Source of the DNA: Rhynchopus sp. YZ270_cl-10
Taxonomy: Eukaryota > Euglenozoa > Diplonemea > Diplonemida > Diplonemidae
DNA length: 64,000 nt
NCBI GenBank assembly: GCA_964035575.1
Contig: OZ037876.1
Coordinates: 868,001-932,000 of the forward strand
Direction of reading: 5' to 3'
Shown here: positions 9,666 through 22,793 of the stretch, piece after piece
Layout: each line of letters begins with the position of its first letter
Position numbering within the stretch: position 1 is the first letter of the stretch
Translations under genes and position numbers: made by a program
The notes under the pieces: model-generated
Told to the model about the DNA's origin: nothing
What the model saw: only the letters and a program-made list of their open reading frames with translations
The model's database searches: none

Positions 9666-12158
9666 TCATTGGTTTCGCCGCTTTGTATTCTTCTTATCTC
9701 GCTTGCCTCGCGGGTGTTTTGGAGCTTGCATCTGCACTTTTGGGACTGTTTCCCATGGGAATTTTGGGGCAAAGACGTTGTAGCATGGTGGCAGTGTGTT
9801 TGGGAGGGTACCACTTGCTTCTGAGGAGAGACAACGCTTCTTTGCCTCTGCGCATTTGTCTTCGTCTTTCAAGAATATGCGGGCGTCGTGTATCATTGTG
9901 TCTGCTGTCTTGCGGGCGAGACCGATCATGCGCATAGGCTTGGCTGGACTGGGGCCGTGCTTGTCATAGAACGCTGCAGCGATGTCTGCGTCGCAGTCCG
10001 CAAGGTACTCCCCTACCAGCAGCCCCTTCTCCCACGCAAGGAGTTCATCCTCAAACTCACGCAATTCACGCTTCTTTTCAATCTGCCGTGCCTTCACCGC
10101 GCGGTGTATCAAACTATGCCGCAACCACAACGGTATCCTCACATCCGCCTCCCTTATGTTGTCACGCTCCGGGGCAGCACTGAGCGCAGCGTTGTTCTGG
10201 CTGCGCCCCGTCTGCTTCATGGACCTCCTTTCCTGCGCAATGATGCGGTTCTCAATATGCATGAAGTGGAGATGGTGCATGGTAATGTCAATCTTCTCCC
10301 TTCGTCTGCACTTCATCACAAAGCGCTGTGCCCTGCGCACTTTGGTGAGGAAGCTATGCAACGCGAGCTTGAAGGTCACAAACTCTTTCAACGATTTGAA
10401 GGCGGTTGTGATGAGCGAGGTTGCGAACCGCCGTGCACGCAGGGGTCGCGACAGGACGACCACTGCCTGAGTAACACTGCTGAGCAGGTTTGGCTTCATT
10501 TTGTCAGACTGCACAAACGCCGGCGAAACTGGCGAAACCGGAAGCTGCGGGGACAACACTGGGCGCACCAACCCTGACGCCCTCCGAAGCGCAGGCACCG
10601 TTGGTGAATACCCCCCCTTATGCGTCACCGTACGAAGGAACGCACTGCAACGCCTTTTTGCTGCATCATTCTTCATACGAATATGATCCGCAACACGCTG
10701 TTCCACCATCCGATGCAAACACGTCCGTGTATACTCTGGGTGCGTTGAGGTGAGGAAGCGGGGAGAAGCAACCGGCACCAACGGCGTCGGAGGGGCACTC
10801 AGATGCGATGTAGAAAGGGACCTGACAACGTCTTGTGTGTCCCCATCGTTGCTCTCAGGGAAGGCGCTGGCACGCTCCTCTGCAGCCATCTCCTCCTCCA
10901 AGTGGTGTTCCTGCAGAAGACGCTTCACAAAGGCAGCGGACGAAGCAAACACCCCTGCCTCCACAAAGATAAACCACAGCACCGCTCTGTACGCAGCCCG
11001 CTTCACCTTCTCGATGTTCGCCTGCAGCCCAGCCGCCTTCCGCTCGATCAACACCCGATCATAGGCCTCCTTCCTCCTCCGCACCTCTACCCCACGCTTT
11101 ATGAACATCTTCCTCTTCTTTGCGGCACTCATTTTAAAAAACGGGCCCTGAAATGTGTCCAACTCCCTTGGATAAAAATTCGGCCGTTCATTCGAAAAAA
11201 GAACCGACCTCCGCATTTGAAGCCGTACATCTCTTGCTACCGGTGGAGACGGTGGAGACGGTGCTGCGGCGCTCACCGGTGAACGCACGATGCGAGGACT
11301 GTCACTGCATTCAGACTCACTCCGACGACTGCTCGCATCACGCCCTCCCGACTCTTCCGAAGCACCACCAAAAGAAACACTTTCATCCCTCTCGAACCTG
11401 CTGGGAGAAAGACAGAAGCCTCCCTTCTCCAACGGACTGCTCGGAGCCACCACCGACGCCCTATGCACCGGAATCTGCGGCGACAACGGAGTGCTCTGCA
11501 CCTCATTCCCCCCTCCTGCCCGCTTCCGTTTCTGCTTTCCACTTTGCTTCACCCCCATTCTGTGCGCCTCCAATCTCTGTAAGAAGGAGTCCGACAACTC
11601 AACCGACCCTTCCCCGAGAAGCACCGGACGATGTAGGGCAGCGAAGAGAGCGTTGGTTTTGATATTGCTGCGGTTGACTTGGGGGGAGAGGGAAGCGCTG
11701 CGAGAAATGCACTGCAGGCCGTTTTGGTAGATATGCTGTGTAGTACTGTTGAAGTCAGTGCGGGTCTTGTTGATGATGTCGTGATGCGGGGTGCGTGGTG
11801 AGGTTTCCCCTATAGCGGTGGGAATGAGTTCGTGTTCGTCCTCGGGGTTGGGGGCGGCAGTTTGCGCTCGGGTGTCACCAAGGAGACCACCCCAATCGCG
11901 TGGTGGGTCGTTTGCTACAGGGGAAAGTTGCTCAGAGGAGACGGGGTTGTGCTGTACCGACTTTTTTTGCTGCCGTGTCGTGCCCCCCGCCCTCGGCACA
12001 ACAGAGCCAAACCCCAACGCTGTGACCGTCGTGACGCTTGCATCTCCATGATATACAGGCGCCGCAACGATGTTCCGCAACACCCTACACAGCAAAGGGG
12101 AGCGAGTCGTGTCAACACGCCTACGTTGTCTCAAAGGTGCAGGGGTTTGTGGGGTCAT
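9666..12158 (-). CDS. Hypothetical basic helical protein
   Basis: 830 residues from the ATG at 12156-12158; the frame stays open a few codons further without an ATG. Not recognised. The N-terminal 330 residues are low-complexity, rich in S, P and R. Two highly basic helical regions follow (about residues 340-430, with KKRKMFIKRGVEVRRRKEAY, and about 560-620, with FLTKVRRAQRFVMKCRRREK). These resemble IQ- or SFI1-type calmodulin/centrin-binding helices but do not fit either consensus. The C-terminus is lysine-rich (RGKRDKKNTKRRNQ). The acceptor CTAAATTTCCAG is at 12190-12201. The leader contains a two-codon uORF (ATG GGT TGA, 12164-12172) that ends 5 nt before the main ATG. Cytoskeletal or flagellar function is only a guess. 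Confidence 0.78.
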   Translation of the reverse strand: MTPQTPAPLRQRRRVDTTRSPLLCRVLRNIVAAPVYHGDASVTTVTALGFGSVVPRAGGTTRQQKKSVQHNPVSSEQLSPVANDPPRDWGGLLGDTRAQTAAPNPEDEHELIPTAIGETSPRTPHHDIINKTRTDFNSTTQHIYQNGLQCISRSASLSPQVNRSNIKTNALFAALHRPVLLGEGSVELSDSFLQRLEAHRMGVKQSGKQKRKRAGGGNEVQSTPLSPQIPVHRASVVAPSSPLEKGGFCLSPSRFERDESVSFGGASEESGGRDASSRRSESECSDSPRIVRSPVSAAAPSPPSPPVARDVRLQMRRSVLFSNERPNFYPRELDTFQGPFFKMSAAKKRKMFIKRGVEVRRRKEAYDRVLIERKAAGLQANIEKVKRAAYRAVLWFIFVEAGVFASSAAFVKRLLQEHHLEEEMAAEERASAFPESNDGDTQDVVRSLSTSHLSAPPTPLVPVASPRFLTSTHPEYTRTCLHRMVEQRVADHIRMKNDAAKRRCSAFLRTVTHKGGYSPTVPALRRASGLVRPVLSPQLPVSPVSPAFVQSDKMKPNLLSSVTQAVVVLSRPLRARRFATSLITTAFKSLKEFVTFKLALHSFLTKVRRAQRFVMKCRRREKIDITMHHLHFMHIENRIIAQERRSMKQTGRSQNNAALSAAPERDNIREADVRIPLWLRHSLIHRAVKARQIEKKRELREFEDELLAWEKGLLVGEYLADCDADIAAAFYDKHGPSPAKPMRMIGLARKTADTMIHDARIFLKDEDKCAEAKKRCLSSEASGTLPNTLPPCYNVFAPKFPWETVPKVQMQAPKHPRGKRDKKNTKRRNQ

Positions 12159-12163
12159 TGGTG

Positions 12164-12172
12164 TCAACCCAT
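12164..12172 (-). promoter_or_regulatory. Minimal upstream ORF (ATG GGT TGA)
   Basis: In the short leader between the acceptor at 12190 and the main start at 12158 there is one extra ATG, followed at once by GGT and TGA. A start-stop-like uORF this close to the main ATG could lower or re-route initiation. Confidence 0.4.
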
Positions 12173-12189
12173 TGTTTTATTTTGTTTTT

Positions 12190-13514
12190 CTGGAAATTTA
12201 GTGAAGAAAAATGAAATACCCCTTTTATTTGTTGTTTGTTGATCTCATCCATCCACTGCTGGTTTTATGAGATGACCCTAAGCCTCTCATAGTCACCTTG
12301 ATCACATTCGTTTATCGGTGGGTTTTTCAGTTTGTTGTTTAGAGATGACCTCGTGATCTCATTTACCCAGCCGAAGTTTTCATAATTTTTGGCACAATGC
12401 AGTGTTCGAGGAGCATAGCGCGGCTACATAAAAGAGTGAAAAATAGGGGGTACAATTTTTTTTTTTTTTTTTTGCGGGGTATTTTTGATAACATAACAAA
12501 AGGGGATGGGGGGGATAACTTTTTGGGGGTAAAATAGAACGACTTCATAATATAGAAGGTAGGAGGGAGGTGGGGGGGCATGGGGTCAATGGTCAGGGGG
12601 GAGACATGTACGTGGTACGACGGTAAAAAAAAATGTGAGATTGGAGGTGCAAAATAAAATAAAGTGAATAAGATGCGCTTCAACAGGCGCAGCACACCTC
12701 AGCACGCGGGCAGGTAATAAAAATATAAAAAAAAACACACACTTCCTTCAACGTAGTACACTTTTCCCACTCAGTTTCTTGTATGAAGAGAAAAAACTGA
12801 TGCTAAAAAAAAAAAAAAAGCTTTTTTTTTGTCAGTATCAGTGTCAGGGAGAACACCATAACTAGGTACAAAAAAATTTTTGAAAGTTCTTGTTTGCATT
12901 GGAGAAATCGCATTTATTTTAAAAAGAGGGGGGTAATTCAGAATAGCAATACTCGGGTTATTTTGTTTTGTTTTTGTTTTTTTTTGTTTTGTTTTGTCTT
13001 TTTTTTATTCTGTTTGCATGGGATCAAAAATATCATTGTACATATGGCCTATTGGGCAGTGCTGTGACCTCGTTATCCCAAGCTTTCAAAAAAAATAAAA
13101 ATAGAATTGATTTTTTTGTTTGTCAGTAAGAGAGTAAAGATAGACCTGGTGGGGAGCTGCTACGAATGTGCCCCTTTGTGTTTTATTGTTTTCTTTTTGT
13201 TTTTCATAAATTCGTCATCTTTATTTTGTTTTGTTCTCCTCTATCCCCAATCTGCGCCTCCCCTCCCAGGCATCTTGTCTCTTGTTGCACTTTTTTTGCT
13301 TTTTCTTTTTCTGCTTTGGCACGTTTATTTTCCTTCAAAACAAGATGAATGGACCTCACAGGACACACACATCTAAACCCCCCCATTTCCCTCCCCCCTC
13401 CGATCAACTACCCGAGCACGGGTGTTGGACTGCAAAACCTGGTTTTCAATAGACAAAAAAAAAAAACAGAAAATGGGGCGAATATTTGCTATTTTGGCTT
13501 TTGACCTAGTTGGC
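12190..13514. other. Intergenic spacer, 1.3 kb
   Basis: No gene seen. It contains a family-A hairpin (12263-12299), a small GAGATGACCTC...GATCTC stem near 12343-12362, and long T-rich stretches (TTTTGTTTTG repeats near 12960-13010). Confidence 0.6.
12263..12299 (+). repeat. Family A hairpin repeat (shortened)
   Basis: TTTTATGAGATGACCCTAAG, CCTCTCAT, AGTCACCTT. The 3' arm has lost the GCTT part of the stem. Confidence 0.75.
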
Positions 13515-15929
13515 CTATTCGAATTCGATCAGGATCTGCTCGTCCTCGACAGTGTCACCTGCAGCAATGTTGATTGCCTTGACAACGCCGTCGACGGTGG
13601 AGAGGAGCGACTGCTGCATCTTCATGGCCTCGAGGACCATGAGGGACGACCCGCTGCTCACCTTGTCGCCAACAGCAACCTCGACGGACACGACGGCACC
13701 GGGCATGGGGGCGAGGAGCATCTTCGAGGTGTCAACCACCTTGGGCACCGGCCTGTAGTGATAGTGTGGTGTGGTGATGTCATGTGTATCATGTGTCCCG
13801 CTTAGTTGTGTTGGTTGCATACATGACAGGGAACAGCTTCTCCTGCATCGGGGTGCGCAGGTTCAGCGTGTACGGTGTGCCCATGTACTGCACGGTGTAC
13901 TGGAGCTCAGAGTTGCTCGGGGAGGCGATGAACTGGAAGGCCTCGATCTCGGGGTGAACCTGGCCGTCGACCTCAACAAGGGTGCGGAGGACAGGCTTGC
14001 CCACCTGGTAGTCCACGTCCAGAAGCTTGACCTGTGGGTGTGTGGTAGAGGGACGTTGGGGTGGGTAAATGACGTAATTGGTTCATTTTTGTGAAAGAAA
14101 AAGTGAAGTTGACAGTGCAAACGGCATTGTCACTCCGTGGGGAAACTGGAAAAGAAAGAATGCATACCGTCTTCTCTCCAACCTTGATGGTGAAGCTGGT
14201 GGGGCTGCATTGTATGACGTTCACGTTGACCTTCTCCTCTCCGAGGGTGGAGACAAGCTCCAGGTCGTCAAGGCTCGACTTTCTCTCCTTGCTGTTCACG
14301 TAGAGGAACTTGATGGCAGACGCGACGGCACGCACCTTGACCTCCTCGAGCTCCGTGAGCGGGTGCCCGTGGAAGCCCTCAGGGTATGCCTGCGGGAGGT
14401 AGTTGGTGGAGATGTCACCCTTCTGGTACACGTCGGAGTTGAGCACATCTCTGAGAAGCGCGATGTTGTGGCTGACACCACGCACGACGTACTTGTCCAG
14501 TGCGTTGTTCATGCGGTGGATGCTCTCGTCACGGGTGGGCGCGTGTGTGATCAGCTTGCAGATCATCGGGTCGTAGTACACGCTGATGTCGGATCCCTCG
14601 GCGATACCGCTGTCCACACGCACACCCTCGCCTGTCGGCTCGATGTAGCGGTTGAGCATTCCAATGGAAGGGGCGTAGTTGCGGGTCGGGTCCTCGGCGT
14701 AGACACGGCACTCTGTTGCGTGTCCGTGGATCTTGATGTCCTTCTGCTTGACGGTCAGGTCCAGACCACGTGCGGCACGGAGCATCTCCTCGACAAGGTC
14801 AAGGCGGGTGATCTCCTCGGTGATGGGGTGCTCCACCTGGAGACGGGTGTTCATCTCAAGGAAGTAGAAGTTCTTCTGGCTGTCAACAAGCATCTCCACT
14901 GTTCCTGCCGTGTGGTAGTCCACAGAGCGTGCAAGGGCAACAGCCTGCTCACCCATTTTCTGCCGTGTCTCGGGGTCGATGAAGGAGCTGGGGGCCTCCT
15001 CAATGACCTTCTGGTTACGACGCTGGATGGAGCACTCACGCTCGGGGAGCCAAAGGGTGTTGCCGTTCTTGTCGGCAATGATCTGGACTTCAATGTGGCG
15101 CGGATCGTCGATGTACTTCTCGACAAGCATGCGGTCGTCACCGAAGGAGGCAAGCGCCTCTCCCTTGGCGGCGTCCCACTCGACGCAAGCCTCCTCCTTG
15201 TTCCATGCGATACGCAGTCCCTTGCCACCTCCTCCTGCACTGGCCTTGATCATGATCGGGTACCCGATCAGCTCGGCAGCCGCGAACATGTCGTCCTTCG
15301 TCACAATCTCCCCATCAACTCCAGGAATGCAGTTCACCTGCGCCCCGGCCGCCAGCAGCTTCGACTGGATCTTGTCACCCATCGCGTTGATCGCGTACTC
15401 GCTGGGTCCGATGAACTCAACACCTTGCGCCGCAAGCTCTTTCGAGAACAGGGCGTTCTCACTCAGGAAACCGTACCTACAGGGGGATGGGTACATAACG
15501 ACGAGAGGGGACGACATACCCAGGGTGCACTGCGTCGGCACCGGTGTCCTTGCATGCCTGCAGAATACGGTCCATGCGGAGGTAGGAGTCACGGGAGGCG
15601 GCCTCACCAACGTGGATGGCTTCGTCAGCCATCTGGACGTGCTTGGAGTTCTGCGAGGTGGGGGGTAAGGGTAGAGGCAGTTTGAATAATCAATTAAGCA
15701 ACTCCTGCGCGGAACGTTGTGTGGTGTTACATACCATGTCCGGTGTGGAGTACACTGCCACAGTCGGGATGCCAAGCTTCTTGCATGTCTGCATAACACG
15801 GCATGCGATCTCTCCACGGTTCGCAATCAGCACCTTCTTGAAGTAATGGCGGTCCTCCACCAACTCAACCTTGCCCGACTTCGTACGGGCCCCCTGTGCC
15901 CGAAGGGCAGCTCTGTTAAAGCCCTTCAT
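13515..15929 (-). CDS. PCCA: Propionyl-CoA carboxylase alpha subunit (biotin-containing), five exons
   Basis: Exons 15735-15929, 15521/15520-15650, 14168-15476, 13823-14031 and 13515-13752 join to 693 residues. The enzyme carboxylates biotin with ATP and bicarbonate in the mitochondrion and feeds propionyl-CoA to methylmalonyl-CoA. Visible: [13 protein letters not shown] at the N-terminus, ATP-grasp loop [12 protein letters not shown], catalytic [14 protein letters not shown], a PCC-type middle ([35 protein letters not shown]), and a biotinyl domain with EAMKM, lysine about residue 659, 34 from the end as in human PCCA. The introns are 43-136 nt, all GTATG at the 5' end. Intron 3 contains a family-C repeat. 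The N-terminus [18 protein letters not shown] looks like a mitochondrial presequence. The acceptor CACCCAG is 10 nt before the ATG. Methylcrotonyl-CoA carboxylase is less likely given the PCC-like middle region. Confidence 0.96.
14032..14167 (-). other. PCCA intron 3, carrying a family-C repeat
   Basis: 136 nt, GTATGC...CACAG. About a third of its length is a family-C repeat (14100-14149) oriented opposite to the gene. The exon junction (EKT|VKLLD) is in phase 0. Confidence 0.85.
14100..14149 (+). repeat. Family C repeat inside PCCA intron 3
   Basis: AAGTGAAGTTGACAGTGCAA then ACGGC, and TGTCACTCCGTGGGG. It has lost the middle CTGGGACGCAGGCAC block found in full copies such as 37221-37285. 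Confidence 0.8.
15477..15519 (-). other. PCCA intron 2, very short (43 nt)
   Basis: GTATGT...CTGTAG. Its removal restores the conserved HPGYGFLSEN of biotin carboxylases, which confirms both borders. Intron 1 (15651-15734, 84 nt) and intron 4 (13753-13822, 70 nt) are also short and carry no recognised repeat. Confidence 0.9.
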
Positions 15930-16054
15930 ATTTGTGTCTCTGGGTGACGGTGGGGTGAGGGTGATGAGGAAAGGCGTGAGGATAGGAAAGGAAAGGGGGT
16001 GTGGGAGGGAGGTGGGTGTTCAGTGTTTTATGATTTCATGCGCGTGCCGTAGTC

Positions 16055-18186
<2,132 letters not shown>

Positions 18187-19437
18187 TCACAGCTTTCCAG
18201 TCATCTCCGGTAGCGCTGTAAGGGCATCCTGTAAGAAGAGGGGAAATAGATTTTTTGTAGTTTCGACAATCACCTGTCACCGAGGACGGGTTCTGTACTT
18301 TTTTTTTGATAAATTGTTGGAGTAGTGTAGTTGCCTCGGTTGTGTTGCCACAGTTGTGCAAAATCCACTGTTTTTTTTTTTTTGAAAAAGCTTCTCTCCT
18401 CCTTCCCTCATACCTGTTCAAGCCCGTAGTCTGCAAGGGCCATGATGGCAGCCTCGGGGTCAGTGTTGATTGCCACAATGGTCTTGGAGTCCTTCATTCC
18501 CGTCACGTGCTGGATGGCACCGGAGATGCCTGCAGCGACGTAGAGCTGCGGTGCCACAATCTTTCCGGTCTGTCCGACCTGGAGCTCGGAGGGCACCCAT
18601 CCGGCGTCAACCACGGCGCGTGTTGCTCCGACTGCTGCGCCGAGCTTGTCGGCAAGGGCCTCCACGTGGTGCCAGTTTGAGGGGTCCTTCAGCCCCTTTC
18701 CTCCAGACACAACACGGTCAGCAGACTCAAGGTCAGGCTTGTCCGACTGCGAGGTCTGGTCGGACACCCACGTCGCGTGGCCGCTTTCTGCCGACTCGCA
18801 GGTCTCAATCGCAGCAGAGCCGTCAAGCCCGGCCTTGTCGAAGGATGCGGCACGCACGCTGAGCACCTTGAAGGGGCTGTTCACCTTGACCTGGTTCACA
18901 GCGTTGCCTGCGTAGGTGGCACGCCCAAAGGTGTCCTCGGAGACAACGTCCGAGATGTCGGACAGCGGTTGCGAGTCGAGGAGGGCACCAATGCGCGGCA
19001 CAATCGACTTCCCAAATGCGCTCGAGGGCGCAACAACGTGCGAGAACTCACCTGCCTTGGCAACGTTGCTCGCCATGTTCGCGAAATTTTCTGCGAGGTC
19101 GTGCTGCACCTCAGCACCGTCGGAGTAAAGCACCTTCGACACACCGGTCACCTTGGCCACAGCGTCGGCAGCCTCCCTGGGTGGGGATGGTTCAGGAGCA
19201 TAACACGATAGTGATACAAAAAGGGGTAGGGGTCTAGGCAAAACAAACCAATTTCTCTTTATTTAAAACAAAAGGGCAAAAGGGGTGTGCATACTTTCCT
19301 GCCACAAGCGCAGTCACCTCACCTCCAATCTTCGACGCAGCGCCGAAGGCACTGAGCGACGCAGGCGAGACACCCTTGGGGCCAGCCTGTGCGCAGACAA
19401 GCACCTTCCCGAGCACGCCTCGTGTTGCGCGGAACAT
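18187..19437 (-). CDS. ETFA: Electron transfer flavoprotein alpha subunit, three exons
   Basis: Exons 19295-19437, 18414-19176 and 18187-18228 join to 315 residues, the usual size. ETF carries electrons from mitochondrial acyl-CoA dehydrogenases to the quinone pool. The ETF-alpha FAD-binding signature is present: [20 protein letters not shown] followed by GAIQHVTGM and INTDPEAAI. The last exon of 14 codons ([13 protein letters not shown] and stop) restores the conserved C-terminal 'PEMTE.L' motif, which proves the second intron. The introns are 19177-19294 (118 nt) and 18229-18413 (185 nt), with GTATGC and GTATGA donors. Intron 2 holds adjacent family-E and family-D repeats. The acceptor TTCTACAG is 25 nt before the ATG. 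The N-terminus [14 protein letters not shown] looks mitochondrial. Confidence 0.96.
18257..18298 (+). repeat. Family E repeat in ETFA intron 2
   Basis: GTAGTTTCGACAATCACCTG, then CGAGGACGGGTTCTGTAC. A short GTCACCGAGGAC stem is visible. It matches copies at 19500, 51724 and 53491. Confidence 0.85.
18308..18370 (+). repeat. Family D repeat in ETFA intron 2
   Basis: GATAAATTGTTGGAGTAGTG, TAGTTGCCTCGGTTGTGTTG, CCACAG, CCACTG. It is nearly identical to copies at 23514, 36892, 37079 and 41387. Confidence 0.92.
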
Positions 19438-19499
19438 CGTGTTTGCTTTGGTTGTTGGTGTTCTGTAGAATGGTGTTGTGTTTTACTATCAGTTCGTTA

Positions 19500-19560
19500 T
19501 CGTATCGACAATCTCCTGAAGACGGGTTCTGTACACAAAGGTTTGATTCTCCCAGAAGGC
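19500..19560 (+). repeat. Family E repeat
   Basis: TATCGACAATCTCCTGAAGA, CGGGTTCTGTACACAAAGG, CCCAGAAGGCT. It lies just upstream (coding strand) of the ETFA acceptor. Confidence 0.85.
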
Positions 19561-19610
19561 TAATAAATTTCAAAGGTAAATATGCAACTCAACCTCTACC
19601 CAATGAATTT

Positions 19611-19660
19611 TGAAAACTTCGTTACATTAGTGTAGACACCTGAGGATGAGCTCCACTACA
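19611..19660 (+). repeat. Family G repeat
   Basis: TGAAAACTTCGTTACATTAG, TGTAGACACC, TGAGGATGAGCTCCACTAC. It matches 20966-21017 and 43440-43482. Confidence 0.8.
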
Positions 19661-20965
19661 TAACTTTGTTTTTGGGCAATCCCTCAGTACAGAATATTGC
19701 ATTGATCTAAAGTGTAGGTGTTTAGGAAAAAGAGAGGAGGAGAGAGAGTTCGGGGAGGGGTCTTTTTGTTTGTTTTAAAAGAGTCAGCGACATTGTCTTG
19801 TTTTGAAACTTACACAAAAAAAAAAAAAAGAAAAAAAATGTGGGTGAGCCGGATCGGGGTTTTTGTTTACGAGAAAGAGAAAGGGAGGGAGAGAGAGGAC
19901 AGCCAGATCAGGAATAATACAAAGTAGCAGCAATAATATTTGTTTTGGGGAAGGGGGAGAAACTTTTTTTTTTTTTTCGGCGGGGGGGAGGAAGAGAGAG
20001 AGAAAAAAAGGGATGTGTGAAATAGAAAGAGTTATTCACCAATTCAGTTGTTGTGAACAACAGCAATTTCATTTCTCCTTGGGAAAATCAGCATTTTTTT
20101 TTTTAAATTCAAAACGAGTCAAAATGCAATACTTTGCCTTTTTTTTAAAAGCGAAAACCAGATCGTTCCCTTCAGAAAGAGGAGGGCGTTTCACAATACG
20201 CACGATACTCAACAATTAACACACACACAAAAAAAGAAGAAAAAAAACGGATAACAAAAAACACTTTGTAAGTGTTGATAAAGGCGTTCTAACAAGACTT
20301 AGAAAAAACAAACAAATCTGACAACAAAGAAGAAAAAAAAAAACTCCCACTCACTTATCGAAACAGCAAAAGACGCCCGAATACACCACAAAAACCCGCA
20401 ATACTTAGAAGATTTGCAGGTTTGCGAGTTTACAACGCGCGTTATAGAATGTGAACCATAGATACCTTCTGAAACAATAGGAAAGCCGCTAGTTTCAGAA
20501 GAGATGTCATTAAAAGAAAAATTAAAAAATATCTTTTTTTTTTGGGAGGGAAAAGGAAGGATCGCATTGTGGAACTGAGCGATTTTCTCTTTTTCTTTTT
20601 TTGCTTTAAAAATATTGTCTCATTATATCGACTACTGGGGGGGGGGGGGGAGGATTGAATGGAATTTTGTGAAGCTTTTTGCTATTTTTCTTTTCTTTTT
20701 GTGATCTTGCTTTTTTTGGGGGGTGTTTGTTCTTGTTTGTTTTTTTTTCCCCCTCTTTTTTGGTTTTTGTTTTTCTAAATTCGGTAGACATACTGGGGGT
20801 AGTTGAGAAGAAGGTTTTTTCTTTTTGACCAAGAACTTCATTGAGGTGCAGACACGGCTATCAGGGGGGGTCTTACATTTAACCCCTCCAGCAATCGCTA
20901 AGAAATAACACTGTGTTTCACTTTTCCTTGAATTTGATATTCTTAGCAGTAGTTTTAATTATTTT

Positions 20966-21017
20966 TTGAAAACTTGGTTGTAATAGTGTAAGTCACCCGA
21001 GGATGCACTCCACTATA
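20966..21017 (+). repeat. Family G repeat abutting the inverted-repeat element
   Basis: TTGAAAACTTGGTTGTAATA, GTGTAAGTCACC, CGAGGATGCACTCCACTATA. Its end coincides with the left inverted end of the element at 21015. Confidence 0.8.
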
Positions 21018-22793
21018 TATCATACATTCCATGGTTCTCCGTATACTTTTTCATATTTTGCACTCAGAAATGTGAGATGCATATTTTTGATCGTCCGACC
21101 CCGCAATTGAACGTTTCGAAACGGCCGGATCCAAAGAAATAAAAATCCAGAAAAATAGTAACTCTGATAGGTAAGTAAAAGGGAAAAAAAGGTTTTTTCG
21201 TTGATTGCACAATTACCCTGTTGGAGGGGTGATTGGCGACCGTATCTGAGGAACTATTTCTCCTTTAAGCTACGCTTTAGGTATAAAAAAAAATATTTTT
21301 TCCAAAAAAAATATCAAGGTGAGCGTATTTCTGTTTTGGCTCTCGGTGAGGTGGGTGTGTGGCATGTAATTTTTCCCCCCTGAAAACCAGCGGCAGTGAA
21401 TTTCCGAGCTCCCCGCTTTTCACCATAAAAAAAATCGACCACTTTCGTGGAGTAGAAATCAATTTAAAGTGGCTCCATGGGTGTGTATACAGTAATGCAT
21501 AGGGATTTCAGTGCAGAAACGGGGGTCGGCTCCACTAAAAGTTGCGTACCGTGGAGTGTGTTTCCGGGATAAAAAAATGGTCGGAATTGAAAGATTTGTA
21601 AAAAACACGGGTCGGGAAAGATCTTTTTTTTTTTTTTTTTTTTTTCGAGAAAAAAAATCCTCTTCTCCCGAAAAAAAAAAAAAAAAAAAAGATTTTTGGG
21701 AGAAAAAAAAAAAGAGAAAAGATTTGAAAATCCTGGAAAAATCCTGAAAAATCCTGGAAAAATCCATGAAATTTCATGAAAAATCTCGAGATCTTGAGAA
21801 ATCTTTGAAAAAAAAAAAAAAAGATTTTCAAAATCTTTTTTTTTTTTTTCCCCAAAAAGATTTTTCAAAATCCCAAAAATCTTTTTTATCTTTTTTTTGA
21901 GAAAAAAAAGATTTTCAAGATCTTTTTCATCTTTTTTTCTCTTTTTTTCCTTTTTTTCCTTTTTTTTTCAGGATTTTTCAAAGATCTCAAAGATCTCGAG
22001 AGATCCTGAAAAAAAAAGACAAAAATCCTGAAAATCTTGATTTTTTTTTTTTTCTCTCGAAAAAAGACAAAAAAAGACAAAAGATCTTTCCTAACCCGTG
22101 AAAAAATAATTCCAAAGAAAAAAAAATCGAAAACTTTCTTCAAAGAAAATCCAATTTAGAGACGCTACTGTGTTGCTTCCCAAATAGGAGGTTTTCTTAA
22201 GGAATTCCTTAAGAAACCTGCATAGAAACGTGAAAAAAAGGGTTGGCTCCACAAAAAGTTGCATACCGTGGAGTGTGTTTCCGGGATAATAAAAATGTCC
22301 AAATTGAAGGATTTGTACAAAATAAATCCAAGGAAACAAAAACCGAAAACTTTCTCCAAAAAAAAATCAATTTACAAACGCCACTGTGTGGCGACCCAAA
22401 GAGGAGGTTTTCTTAAGGAAGTCCTTAAGAAACCTGCATAGAAATGTTCCCAAAGGGGGTCCCACAGCCAAAAATCACCTAACCAGCCACAGAGGCATAA
22501 AAAAAATCGTGCGACCCCGGAATTGAACGTTTTCGTAACCGATCTTTCCAAATAAATAAAAATCGGGGAAAAAATCGGGGGAAAAATTTTATAAAATCCA
22601 TGTGTCCACGGACAGTTGCATTTACGACCTAAGTCGTGAATTGTTGACCCCCGAAAATGGGCGGCAGTGAATTTCCGGATCGATCTGAAAAAATTCCGGG
22701 GTCGCAACATTTTTTTGGCGGATTTTTTATCACTTTAAAGTGGCTCCAGAAACAGGCTTTTCTATACGGAGAACCATGGAATGTATGATATAT
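21015..22793. mobile_element. Transposon-like element with perfect 31-bp terminal inverted repeats
   Basis: The ends 21015-21045 and 22763-22793 are perfect reverse complements over 31 bp (ATATATCATACATTCC then ATGGTTCTCCGTATA). The inside has no coding capacity I can trust. It holds two diverged copies of a block with CGACCCC...AATTGAACGTTT (21097, 22505), two with GCGGCAGTGAATTTCCG (21386, 22659), and two with GCATACCGTGGAGTGTGTTT (21543 variant, 22259). A direct repeat of about 219 bp is at 22110-22330/22330-22450, and the core at 21620-22090 is mostly A/T runs and GATCTT palindromes. It looks like a non-autonomous DNA element (MITE-like). Target-site duplication is not clear because a G repeat abuts the left end. 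Confidence 0.65.
22110..22446 (+). repeat. Partial tandem duplication inside the inverted-repeat element
   Basis: Two diverged copies start about 219 bp apart. Both contain CGAAAACTTTC, GAGGTTTTCTTAAGGAA and CCTTAAGAAACCTGCATAGA. The last two blocks form a TTAAGGA/TCCTTAA stem. Confidence 0.7.

Larger units (their letters stand above)
18229..18413 (-). other. ETFA intron 2, largely made of repeats E and D
   Basis: 185 nt, GTATGA...CTTACAG. Over half of it is family E (18257-18298) plus family D (18308-18370), both opposite to the gene. Copies of the same E-D arrangement occur between genes at 36971-37140 and 53491-53642. Confidence 0.9.

Noticed and set aside
14078-15685. A 535-codon plus-strand frame
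   Set aside because: It is the shadow of the PCCA coding exons on the other strand, whose product is certain.
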